A stretch of DNA of 64,000 bases from Strigamia acuminata (taxonomy: Eukaryota; Arthropoda; Chilopoda; Geophilomorpha; Linotaeniidae): contig OX442317.1 of assembly GCA_949358305.1 (NCBI GenBank), positions 5,956,186 through 6,020,185 on the forward strand, read 5' to 3'. A program made the translations under genes and the position numbers. The notes under the pieces are model-generated. The model worked only from the letters and a program-made list of their open reading frames with translations. It was not told where the DNA came from and ran no database searches. Below, in pieces: positions 1 through 9,166 of the stretch (positions within the stretch are counted from its first letter, which is position 1; every line of letters starts with the position of its first letter).

Positions 1-167
1 CGAGCACAAAAACCGAACGAAACTACATCCATTCAGAATACAAACATTCAAAATCACAATTCCAATTTGAATCCTTACAATTTGATGGTGAGTTTCTCTT
101 AGTTTTTTATTTGTTGACATAACGGCAGATTTTGTTAATGCAGTGCAGGGCAGTGAAAGATCATAAA

Positions 168-358
168 TATATTTCACTTATCTGTGGGGATTAGACTTTA
201 ACAGCCATCTGATATATTTTTTGTTTGTCAATATCAGTAACGTTGGTTACAGATGTTAGATCTATCAAATATATATATTTTTTTTGGAAATGACTTTTTG
301 ATGTTACGTGCGCATTGACTCACTCATTCGTGCATTTTATGCTTTAGTGTTTCTGAAT
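168..358 (+). repeat. Direct repeat, copy A (copy B at 899-1089)
   Basis: About 190 bases starting at ATATATTTCACTTATC recur nearly unchanged 731 bases downstream at 899-1089. The copies differ by a few substitutions and small indels in a T-run. Copy B lies just upstream of the XPC start, and the cysteine-rich gene fragment sits between the copies. This looks like a local tandem duplication rather than a transposon, as no terminal inverted repeats are seen. Confidence 0.85.
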
Positions 359-636
359 TTTCTCGAGTTTTCAGTGCATTATGATGATTTTATTGAATTC
401 ATTTCAAATTAATTTGGTTTAACGGTATCGGTCTCGGTCCCGTATACATTCTGCGATTGGAGGACAAGGACATACTTTGTTCTAGAAAACAAAAAAAAAT
501 GCATACCGTAATTAATCGATTTCTCATTTCTAATTCAAACTTTAATATCTCCATTTTCTATGAATGAATGACAAAAAAAATGAAAATCTTTCTCACCACG
601 CAGGCATCTGTAAAGCAAACAATATGAAAATATACA

Positions 637-902
637 TTAACACTTAAAATTGATTTTGCACAAATAACAAAACATACGGCAGCGGTCACACTTCTTGCAT
701 CCGTTCGAATCCATGTAGGACAAACAATTCTTTGGACACACTTCTTCCGGGGGACAAATTGGTCGGCCTAAAACACATTTTTCACTTTTAAAACTAACAG
801 TAGTATCAAATTATAGCAACTTACATTCTATTACGGGTTAACAAGGCGCCTTTAAGCATTTAACATCGACAAGCACGCATTCTTGACCAGCTTCACATGC
901 AT
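637..902 (-). pseudogene. Cysteine-rich secreted-type domain fragment, broken by a stop codon
   Basis: Two minus-strand exon-like blocks, about 902-825 and 767-637, are joined by a 57-base intron with GTAAGT and TTTTAG ends. The frame passes correctly across the junction and completes a cysteine codon. The product has closely spaced cysteines (C-x5-C-x6-C-x5-C, then C-x5-C-x3-C and further cysteines) in the style of small invertebrate protease-inhibitor-like or antistasin-like domains. An in-frame TAA at 840-838 falls between the Cys and Pro of an otherwise well-kept Cys-Pro-Val stretch. The 5' side stops abruptly where repeat copy B begins, so there is no acceptor or start. I infer a pseudogene made by the local duplication. 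The exact family is not settled. Confidence 0.5.
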
Positions 903-1198
903 ATATTTCACTTATCTGTGGGGATTAGACTTTAACAGCCATCTGATATATTTTTCGTTTGTCAATATCAGTAACGTTGGTTACAGATGTTAGATCTATC
1001 AAATATATATTTTTTCTTTTGGAAATGACTTTGATTTTATGTGTGCGTTGACTGACTCATTCGTGCATTTTATGCTTTAGTGTTTCTGAGTTTTTCGGAA
1101 ATAATTGAAGATAATTCCGACATTAGTTATAATAAATTTACGGATATGTTATTTAAAATATTAAAAAATTAAAAATTTTAAAATATTAAATTTTAGGT

Positions 1199-1710
1199 AT
1201 GGCTGCAAACGTTAGGGAAGATGATAATAATATTCAGTAAGTTAGCTTAGTGTAATTTTATGTTACTTTATAAATTTTTTTTATTGATTTTTAGATGTGA
1301 TTGTGGAGCATTCATCTTACAATCGGATTTTCCCGATAACTTTTGGACCGAAATTTCTCTTGGCCTAATTTGCAGTGAGTGTAAAACGCAAATCACATTT
1401 GAGGTAAGTTTTTTTTATTAATTTTAATTGTACTAATTAATTAATACATTTACTTTTTTTTAGTTGGAGCACTCCACAATTAAAAGCGTTTCGACTGGAA
1501 TCAAAACAAACTCGTTGAAACATGATCTTCAAAATATTCACGTAATGTGTATTCTGAATCGTGGATTGGAAGTTAATGGCGAGATACACAACGAGATAAA
1601 CAGCGATTTAATTCAGCAGTTGATTATCTCAAATCTGCCAGATCGGTTTTTAGAGTACAAACCGAAGAAGATAACACTGACCGAATTGGGCTATTTTCTT
1701 TCGTGGTTTC
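1199..1710 (+). CDS. XPC: XPC/Rad4 DNA-damage recognition protein, 5' part (exons 1-3, interrupted)
   Basis: Exons 1199-1236, 1295-1403 and 1464-1710, with GTAAGT donors and T-rich AG acceptors, keep one frame. The block from about residue 55 (HDLQNIHVMCILNRG...) aligns by eye with the transglutaminase-like domain of vertebrate XPC: a conserved VHLLCLLANG-type stretch, a ...LPxRF motif and a LxxWF motif. XPC with RAD23 and centrin finds helix distortions and starts global-genome nucleotide excision repair in the nucleus. Exon 3 is cut at 1710 by an LTR retrotransposon. Reading on into the element adds one Leu and then TAG, giving about 132 residues. The frame resumes exactly at 6469. The start ATG at 1199 is the first in frame after a possible acceptor (TTTTAG at 1191-1196); an upstream 5' exon is possible. 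The N-terminus carries a CxC...CxxC pair (CDCG, CSEC) that I cannot place. Confidence 0.85.
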
Positions 1711-1838
1711 TGTAGCATCGTAAATAAAGGACAACTTCATTGCTTGAACGCTAGCTAACTTCTGTTTAATGTACTCTATGACCTTGCACTCGGCCTTGCG
1801 CCTCGCGCCCTCTATCGGTTACATTTAACAACACTACA
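1711..1838 (-). repeat. 3' LTR of the gypsy element
   Basis: 128 bases, identical to the copy at 6336-6463. On the minus strand it begins TGTAGTG and ends GCTACA. It is short for a gypsy LTR. Confidence 0.97.
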
Positions 1839-1849
1839 TCCCTCCCCTT
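1839..1849 (-). other. Polypurine tract of the gypsy element
   Basis: On the minus strand AAGGGGAGGGA directly precedes the 3' LTR, the expected place for the plus-strand DNA primer. Confidence 0.8.
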
Positions 1850-1984
1850 GTCCGGAGTACAACAACAATCAAGAACAATTCGATAAACATTCAATTTGAC
1901 AACAATAATTCGACACCAAAACAATAATTAATAAAATTCGACAATCAATAAGTTCTATCACAATTCAGTATATAGTTCACAGTT

Positions 1985-4900
1985 TCACTTTTTTCTCTTC
2001 TTGCAACACATATCATAGTCCTTTTGCCACGACGGCTTGTTTGTTTTCCTATTTGACTTCCTCAGCACGAATGGATCCTCGGGTTCCGGCACAGCCGGAA
2101 TATCCTCCGGTTCCTGAGCGGGTGGAACAATTCCCTGCTCCCCTCTCTCTTCCACTCTCGACTCCATATCACATAATGGCGTTTCTTCCTCACTTTCATC
2201 TCTCGTCTCCAGCTGCGGGTCCCTTCCTCTCCCTCCGTCATCCTCATCCGTCTCCCCATCCCCCTGTCTTACTCTCTCCAATTCCTCCCCTCTCTCTTGA
2301 CGTATCTTCTTGAAGAACGATGAGTTTCGCACCACGTTCTGTCTTCCCCTGTTGGCTGTCACTTGAGAACCCGCTATCGCTATAATTCTGAACGGTTCCG
2401 GATCGTACGGTGTTGTTAGTTTATTCACCTTCCTTCTTCTCACCAGGACTACGTCCCCCACCAATAGCCCGTGTTCCCGAACATGCCTCTTCCCATCTGC
2501 CAAACTCTTCATACTCCCCTTCTTTTCCTCGTCTCTCTTCCTCATTATCGCGTCGTTTGGCCTCACGAAAACTTGTGGTAACCTGGTCTTAATCGGTCTG
2601 CCGTACATCGCGTCGGCCGGCGAAACTCCCGTGGTCGCATGTGGAGTCGCGCGGTAATTTAGAAGGAACTCGTGGACTTCCTCGTGCCATTTCCGTCCCT
2701 CCGTAACCGCCGTCAAGATCGCTTTGTTTAAAGTTTTCATTAAACGTTCAACTTCTCCGTTCGCTTCGGGCCACAGCGGCGTGACTCGATGGTGTCGCAC
2801 GCCCATTTCGGCCAGAAAATCCGCGAACTCGCACGACGAAAATGGCGGTCCATTATCGGATTTCACCGTCTCCGGGATGCCCAACTCCGAGAAACGCTTT
2901 CTCAGAAGTGCGATGACGCCCCGAGCCCCCGTCGACGACACGCCGTCCACAAATGGGAAGCGCGAATACTCGTCTACGATGACAAATAAAATCCTGCCGT
3001 CGGGAAACGGTCCTAAAAAGTCAACTGCGATCTTCTGCCAAGGCCGGTCGGGTAAACTGGACATCTCCAATGGGGTCCTCGATTTTGTCACCACGGTTGC
3101 TTGGCAAGGAATGCATCCCGCTATAAGCCGCTCCACCCGCATATCAATTCCGGGAAACCACACCTTTTGGCGTAAGAGCATCTTGGTTTTCACCACTCCC
3201 TGATGTCCCCGGTGAGCGATCTCCACTACTTTGTCTCTTAGTGACTCGGGCACCACAATTCGATCGCCCCGAAGGATGATTCCGTCCTCAGAATTCGTGA
3301 ATTCTTCCTGCAACATTTTAAACGGTTTTAAACAGTCTTTTTTCCATGTTTTCTCACGTTCTGCTCCCTCCTGTGTCAGCGCTTGTTGTAAAAGTTTCAA
3401 ACTGACATCCTCGTTTGTACACCTCGCAATCTCCTCCCGTGTTAGTGATTTCGGTACACGAGTCCTGACCACGAAATTAACATATCCTTCCACGGTCCTC
3501 GACATGGCGCCGTCCTTCAGGCCTCTTGTCCCCGTATGTCGCGACATATAATCGCTAGGGTTGGAATTTCCTTTTGTGTACTTTACCTCGAACACATATT
3601 GTTGTATCCGAAGGCAGAGCCTCTCTATCCTTGCCGAAGGTCGCGCTTTGCGGTTTCCGAAGATGCTTATTAGAGGCTTATGATCTGTAAAAAGGGTAAA
3701 CACTATTCCATATAAGTATAAATAAAAATGTTCGATGGCCCAAATTGCCGCCAAAGTTTCGCGCTCGATTTGAGAGTATCTACTCTCTACATCCGTTAAG
3801 GTCCGGCTGGCGTACGCCACCACTCGAGGTTCGCTCTCGCCGCTCCTAATTTGCGCCAAAATTGCACCAAGTCCGTTTGGCCCCGCATCTACCGTCAGGT
3901 GCGTACTTGCCATTGGGTCATGATAAGCCAACGTGTTTTTATTCCCCAGTCGCTCCTTTATACACGTCCACGCCTCCTGATGTTCCTTTTTCCATCGAAA
4001 CGGCCCATTTGAACTTTTCGTCAGGTCCCTCAGTGGTTTCAAAATCTTTGCCATATCTTTAACGAAACGGGCACAATAAATCACCATACCGAGCAAGCTC
4101 TTGACCTCCGCTGACGACTTTGGGATTTCCATCTTTTCAATTGCCTCCACTTTTCGTGGGTCAATTGAGACCCCCGCCGCTGAAAATACATGTCCAAAAA
4201 ACACTATCTCACCACGGCGCACCTCACATTTGTCCTCGTTTAAAGTCAGTCCTTTTTTTTCCAATCGCTTCAAAACGGCGTGCAGCGCCGCGTCGTGTGC
4301 CTCCACAGTTTTTCCTACAATAAAAATGTCATCAACAATGTTAATGCAACTCTGCAAACCCTCGATCACTTGACGTATGGTGTCCTGGAATAACTCAGAA
4401 GCTGAGTTTATCCCAAACAATAGCCTTTTAAAACGAAATAGACCCACGTGAGTCGCAAAGACAGTATATTTACGAGATTCCGCATCTAACTCAACTTGAT
4501 TGAATCCATGATTCAAATCGAGTTTTGAAAAAAAACGTGCTCCCTCCGCCAGCGCCACAATGTCTTCCAACCGCGGCGAAGTGTGCCTAACCCTTTTAAT
4601 CGCTCTGTTCACTTCCCTTGCGTCAACACAGAGGCGGATTGCGTCGGGGTCCGGGTCTTTGGGTTTGTCCACGCAGTGGATCGGTGAGACCCACGGCGTC
4701 GGCCCCATTCCTTCGTCGATCCGTTCGATCACATCCATTTGCAGCAATCGATCGAGTTCTTTTTCGACCTTTTTTCTTAATCGAAATGGCAGTGGGCGGT
4801 AGCGCTGCGCCACCGGCGCTACTTCCTCGTCCACGTGTAGGTGAATTTGGTATTCCTTGAGTTTTCCCACTCCCTGGAATAATTTGGGATATTGTCTTTT

Positions 4901-6256
4901 TATCTCCTCCTCCAACGTTGTTTTCTTGATATTGTTCACCACCTGCACGATTCCCAGTTGTTTCGCCGTTGCGTAATTCAACAATGACTCACCCGGCCGA
5001 TCCACCACGTACGCCGTCACTTCTAATTCCATCTCTTCGTAACGGATCATTAATGTCACTCGGCCCAATAATGGCAGCGGCTCGGATGATCCATACGTCA
5101 TCAGCTTAGCACGACTTTCCTTCAACATCGGTTTTAACTTCATCGCCCAATAATCCTCTCTGCCCAAAACATTCACTGAAGTTCCCGAATCAACGATGAA
5201 TCTCGTATCCCTACGCTCCTCCCCCACTGTCAAACACACTTCCGGCATCTTTGGGCTCCCCTTTCTGCCGTCTGAACACAAACCGATTGTAAACAACTCC
5301 TCATCATCACTCTCCTCGACATAGTCGCACTTCACTGCATTTATTTTGTTATTAGCTTCCGCCCCCTCCTCTCGCTTTGCTCGACAAAAGCGCACGAAAT
5401 GACCCGTCTTACCGCATCCCCGACACGCCACTCCCCTCGCCGGACAGTCCTGTGGCGTGACGTGTGGCCACGCTCGACCGCAATTAAAGCACTTCCTATT
5501 TCCCGAGCCACGGGATCCGCCGAATCCGCCACGAGCCGCGCCACCTGTCGATTCTCTCCTTCGGTACCCCGTTTCACTGTTCGCTCTCCTCCTGCCCTCA
5601 GTCGATGCTCGAACCAGGTTAATTTCACCCGTTACCTCTTTCTCACTACCTTCCATTTGTTTTGCTTGCCACTCCGAGGCTTCGTATCCTCGGCCCAGGT
5701 CCAGAAGCTCTTTCAATGTCAGCGTATCATCACGCAACGCCTGTCGTCGTAATCGGTTCAAACTTGTCCCCAGAATTATTTGGGATTTAATCTCGCGGTC
5801 ATCGTCCTTAAAATCGCATCCCACCGCTAAATGTCTCAATCTCATCTGGTATTTATCTAACGGTTCCGTCGCCTCCTGGCGGGACATTCGGAATGTATAA
5901 ATGCAAAATTCCGTATTCTTTTTGGGAATAAAATAGGCAGTTAATGCGTCCTTTACCGTTTTATAGTTCTTATCCTCCTCCTCTATCACTAAAGTCTCAT
6001 AAACGGCGAACACCTCCTCACCCGCCTGGTGAAGTAACGTCGCCATTTTCCTCATATCGTCCTTGATTCCCGCCGCCAACATAAACATTTCCAGCCTGCT
6101 AATCCACCTTTGCCAACGCTGGGATTGAGTGGTGGTCTCGCCATGAACATCGAATGGTGGGATGCCTGCCGACCGCAGAAAACCAGACGTCGCCGTTTCA
6201 TCCGCCATATTGTCGCGTTTCGCGTCTGTTTTACTCTCCTCCTCGCACAATTCCAT
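1985..6256 (-). CDS. Gag-Pol polyprotein of the gypsy retrotransposon
   Basis: A single frame of about 1,423 residues; the first ATG is at 6256, while the open frame runs to 6271 from a GTG. The numbering below counts from 6271. Order seen: gag region; two zinc-knuckle-like CxxC...C motifs at about 261-296; retroviral-type aspartic protease with DSG at about 361; reverse transcriptase about 490-700 with VDD catalytic pair near 646; RNase H about 790-910 with TVDAG, an E in IERETLAA and FTDHKPL; integrase with HH-CC zinc finger about 1020-1056 and a D, D, E core from about 1083 on. The domain order protease-RT-RNase H-integrase is that of Ty3/gypsy (Metaviridae). No envelope frame is present. 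The tail is rich in Glu, Arg and Pro. No stop or frameshift is seen, so the element may be active. Confidence 0.97.
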   Translation of the reverse strand: MELCEEESKTDAKRDNMADETATSGFLRSAGIPPFDVHGETTTQSQRWQRWISRLEMFMLAAGIKDDMRKMATLLHQAGEEVFAVYETLVIEEEDKNYKTVKDALTAYFIPKKNTEFCIYTFRMSRQEATEPLDKYQMRLRHLAVGCDFKDDDREIKSQIILGTSLNRLRRQALRDDTLTLKELLDLGRGYEASEWQAKQMEGSEKEVTGEINLVRASTEGRRRANSETGYRRRESTGGAARGGFGGSRGSGNRKCFNCGRAWPHVTPQDCPARGVACRGCGKTGHFVRFCRAKREEGAEANNKINAVKCDYVEESDDEELFTIGLCSDGRKGSPKMPEVCLTVGEERRDTRFIVDSGTSVNVLGREDYWAMKLKPMLKESRAKLMTYGSSEPLPLLGRVTLMIRYEEMELEVTAYVVDRPGESLLNYATAKQLGIVQVVNNIKKTTLEEEIKRQYPKLFQGVGKLKEYQIHLHVDEEVAPVAQRYRPLPFRLRKKVEKELDRLLQMDVIERIDEGMGPTPWVSPIHCVDKPKDPDPDAIRLCVDAREVNRAIKRVRHTSPRLEDIVALAEGARFFSKLDLNHGFNQVELDAESRKYTVFATHVGLFRFKRLLFGINSASELFQDTIRQVIEGLQSCINIVDDIFIVGKTVEAHDAALHAVLKRLEKKGLTLNEDKCEVRRGEIVFFGHVFSAAGVSIDPRKVEAIEKMEIPKSSAEVKSLLGMVIYCARFVKDMAKILKPLRDLTKSSNGPFRWKKEHQEAWTCIKERLGNKNTLAYHDPMASTHLTVDAGPNGLGAILAQIRSGESEPRVVAYASRTLTDVESRYSQIERETLAAIWAIEHFYLYLYGIVFTLFTDHKPLISIFGNRKARPSARIERLCLRIQQYVFEVKYTKGNSNPSDYMSRHTGTRGLKDGAMSRTVEGYVNFVVRTRVPKSLTREEIARCTNEDVSLKLLQQALTQEGAEREKTWKKDCLKPFKMLQEEFTNSEDGIILRGDRIVVPESLRDKVVEIAHRGHQGVVKTKMLLRQKVWFPGIDMRVERLIAGCIPCQATVVTKSRTPLEMSSLPDRPWQKIAVDFLGPFPDGRILFVIVDEYSRFPFVDGVSSTGARGVIALLRKRFSELGIPETVKSDNGPPFSSCEFADFLAEMGVRHHRVTPLWPEANGEVERLMKTLNKAILTAVTEGRKWHEEVHEFLLNYRATPHATTGVSPADAMYGRPIKTRLPQVFVRPNDAIMRKRDEEKKGSMKSLADGKRHVREHGLLVGDVVLVRRRKVNKLTTPYDPEPFRIIAIAGSQVTANRGRQNVVRNSSFFKKIRQERGEELERVRQGDGETDEDDGGRGRDPQLETRDESEEETPLCDMESRVEERGEQGIVPPAQEPEDIPAVPEPEDPFVLRKSNRKTNKPSWQKDYDMCCKKRKK

Positions 6257-6316
6257 CAGCCGCAACCACACCGCTCATTTACTGTTCGTATGCACTCGTA
6301 TCACGTCTATTTCATC

Positions 6317-6334
6317 AAACTTCCCTCGTCGCCA
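6317..6334 (-). other. Probable primer-binding site
   Basis: On the minus strand, one base inside the 5' LTR, the sequence starts TGGCGACGAGGGAAG. TGG right after the LTR fits pairing with the CCA end of a tRNA. The tRNA species was not identified. Confidence 0.6.
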
Positions 6335-6335
6335 A

Positions 6336-6463
6336 TGTAGCATCGTAAATAAAGGACAACTTCATTGCTTGAACGCTAGCTAACTTCTGTTTAATGTACT
6401 CTATGACCTTGCACTCGGCCTTGCGCCTCGCGCCCTCTATCGGTTACATTTAACAACACTACA
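6336..6463 (-). repeat. 5' LTR of the gypsy element
   Basis: 128 bases, identical to 1711-1838. It lies upstream of gag on the minus strand. Confidence 0.97.
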
Positions 6464-8295
6464 GTTTCAAGACCCATTTCTGTGGGAGTTGACTAGTGAG
6501 AGCACTTTTCGTACGTGTTTAATCGATCAAGTGAATTATAAGATAGAAAATCAGAGTTTGAATGGCGCCGCCATTATGATCGCGGTACTGCGATTGCTCG
6601 GATTTGATGGCTGTTTGATTTTGTCGATGCAGCCGATGTCTGTCAAGGTGGTTGATTTGATCAAGCCTAAGCCGGTCAGAGAGAATGGAGATGAAGCAAA
6701 AATGAAGCCCGATGCTAATTTGAACGACGACACGAAGGAAATCGGCAAGAAATCGGTCGGAAGCCCGCAATCTATGGCTAAAACAGCTGAAAAATCCCAA
6801 AACGAGGTCGGCGATGCGAAAAAAAAAAGAAAACTGAAATCTTCGGCTAAAAAAGATGAAAAAAGCGGAGATTCGGACGACGGTGCGAAGAAAACGAGGT
6901 TGGAAGTAGAAGAGGATGATCGAGAAGAAAACGAACTCGACATTGATTCTTGGAAAATCGAAGTTTATTTTGAAAAGAAACAGATTTTCACCGACAGTCA
7001 CAACGATTGCGAAACAAAACATCCGTTCATCTACAGGGTGTCTTTTGACAACAAAGTTGAAGTCAATACGACTTTGCAATACGCGACAAATTCGCTGGAT
7101 TGCATGCCTCGTTGCGATTTCAATTGGTTAATGAAATTGATTCTGCTGATGCAGCAACAAAAGGTTGAAAATGTGGCCATCGACGAAGAAAACTATAGCT
7201 TGAAGGAATCATTACCCAAAACCATCGGAGAACCGGCTCCTTTCGAATTTATGCGCGAAGAAGGGGTTTTTGACGCCGATTGCATCCAGTCGTTACGTTC
7301 GCGCCAGTTTTGGCAGGATGAAAGCAAAACCATAAGGGCTGGAGAAAAGCCATTTAAAATTGTGATCTCGAGAACTGATTGGGTATAGTTAATTTTTATT
7401 TTATTTTTTTTGTTTAATTTATTATTGGTTTTAATTTTAGAAATTAGGACTGAGAAATATGGATTTGCCAAGTGATATTTTCGGAGAATGGCAAATGAGC
7501 GATTACGTGCGGCCGATCGCTAGCAACAGCAAAGTGCCAAGGAACGGATACGGGAATGTTGACATGTTTAAGAAATGCATGCTTCCGGGTGGGACTGTTC
7601 ACCTACGCGTGCCTCGACTGCTCAAAGTGGCGAGGGAGTTGGGAATCGATTGCGCCCCTGCACTGACTGGATGGGATTTTTTAAAAGCGGGAAACAGACC
7701 AATGTAATTGTTTAGTTTATTAATTTTATTGAATTGTATTGAATTTTTGTTTCTAATAACAGTTTCGACGGTTGGATTGTTTGCGCGCTGTTCGAAAAAT
7801 TGTTGATGGAAGCTTGGAGACAGCAAATGAAGGTGGATTTTGATCGTCAGGACGAAGCAAGCTTAAAAATTATATACATTACATTTTTTTTTTCCAGCTG
7901 AAAATCGCCGCAGACCACCCCGAAATGGTTCCATCTAATTTTATTGGCGACGTTGCGCTTCATTCCCGCGGTTGCGTACACACCCCTGAAGCTTGGCGGT
8001 GCCAAGGAAGAATCGTAAAAACCAATGAAGAACGGTTGGGAACTGTCGCAACGCAGCCCCAATTTGACATGGTTGTTATCTTTCATTTTATTTATTTGTT
8101 CGTTATATTTGTTTAATTTATTATTGCTATGACATTTAGGAAGCTGGCCTGGTTGAGAGCAGTGATCCGTACGATATTTTCGGAGGGTTTCAAACGAGAT
8201 GGGAATGGGAAGATGATGATGATGATGATGAAGAAAAAGAAGAAGAAGAAGAAGAAGAAGAAGAGCTTGGGGCCGGCAAAAAATATGGATTTTGA
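6464..8295 (+). CDS. XPC: XPC/Rad4 DNA-damage recognition protein, 3' part (exon 3 remainder to exon 7)
   Basis: The frame of 1464-1710 resumes after the element. Exons: 6469-7382, 7441-7703, 7763-7832, 7898-8071 and 8140-8295 (TGA). With the 5' part the total is 1,971 bases, exactly 656 codons plus stop, against about 940 residues in human XPC. Seen in order: end of the transglutaminase-like domain (LRLLGFDGCLILSMQP), a Lys/Glu-rich linker, Rad4 BHD1 (DCIQSLRSRQFW...GEKPFKIV), BHD2 (PRNGYGNVDMFKKCMLP, near-identical in type to PRNEFGNVYLF of XPC), and BHD3 (GIDCAPALTGWDF and FDGWIVCALFEKLL). BHD2/BHD3 grip the undamaged strand in Rad4. The last two exons resemble a second, weaker BHD1 start and BHD2 start, followed by an Asp/Glu run made of GAT/GAA triplets. 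The normal XPC C-terminal TFIIH/centrin tail is not recognisable. This allele would not make the full protein while the retrotransposon is present. Confidence 0.88.
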
Positions 8296-9166
8296 TCGTC
8301 AGGTTGAATGTAACTTGTAAGTTAGAAAAAAAACAACTTAAAACCTTAAAAATTATATTTTTTTCATTTTCTTTTTGTTTCTAGAAGCGTAAAAAACGCG
8401 TTTACGGTAACCGGCGGAGCAATTTTTATTAATACCTATAACTAAATATTTTAAATTGACTGATTAACTGTTTTGTAAATGAATAATTGATTGTTTAACT
8501 AAACCCAAATATCTTTTTTATTAAAAATGTTTAATGTAGTTGCTAACTTTGAAAGCTGAAAAAAAGCTTTTGGTTATCACTAAGTTGATAATAAAAAGTT
8601 TGATGAAAATAAAATGCTGTTTCCATTTAAGTGTGAAGAGTGTGCGAAATATTATATTAAAGTATAAATCGATATTAGCGTTGGGCGTGAACTGGAAGCT
8701 TTGTGATTACATGGAAAAAGACAATTTTTGTTTGTATGTGTTTTAGGGTCGGGCAACAATATGAATTAAATGATAAGAAAATGAAACCTTTCATCTGGCG
8801 TTTTGTCTAAATTTTATTTCATGGTTTTCGAGCGTGGCAGGCTGAGAAAGTGCAATTAAACCACTGTAAAAAAAAAATTGTAATAACTTTATACCCACCG
8901 TAAAACATTGCTTACAATCTCAGATTACATTTATTATAATATTAAATTTAAAAAAAAAAATTTTTTTAAATCTAAAATTAAACACTCTTTATTTTCTAGT
9001 TCATCTACCAAATTGGTAGTACCAATCAATAAATAATTGCATTAGTATTACCGTATTCCGTTCGCGAGCTTTGAAATGCGAATTAAAATTGAATTACTGT
9101 GTCCATGGTTTTGAAAAAGAATAGGAAAAAACAAGCTGGGATTTGTAATGCAGGGAAGCATTACAC
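8296..9166 (+). other. XPC 3' flank with an orphan exon-like block
   Basis: An acceptor-like TTTCTAG at 8378-8384 is followed by a basic 15-codon frame (KRKKRVYGNRR...) ending TAA at 8430-8432, but the only nearby donor (8303) is beyond the XPC stop. It may be a formerly coding last exon. The rest is AT-rich with homopolymer runs; no other gene is visible. Confidence 0.4.

Larger units (their letters stand above)
1711..6463 (-). mobile_element. Complete Ty3/gypsy LTR retrotransposon inside the XPC exon
   Basis: A 4,753-base element lies antisense to XPC. Identical 128-base LTRs (1711-1838 and 6336-6463) have TGTAG...CTACA ends. The target-site duplication is GTTTC at 1706-1710 and 6464-6468, five bases as usual for Ty3/gypsy. 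Inside are a primer-binding-site candidate next to the 5' LTR, one long open polyprotein frame, and a polypurine tract next to the 3' LTR. Identical LTRs and an unbroken frame mean recent insertion. In the XPC sense direction the LTR carries AATAAA at 1723-1728, which could cause early polyadenylation of the host transcript. Confidence 0.97.

Noticed and set aside
2041-6383. Many plus-strand open frames antisense to the gypsy polyprotein
   Set aside because: Shadows of a long, G+C-richer coding region; no own signals.
6519-7079. 186-codon minus-strand frame
   Set aside because: Antisense shadow of the XPC exon, which has clear family matches.
8129-8320. Plus-strand frame with poly-Met/poly-Lys
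   Set aside because: Wrong frame of the XPC Asp/Glu triplet tract.
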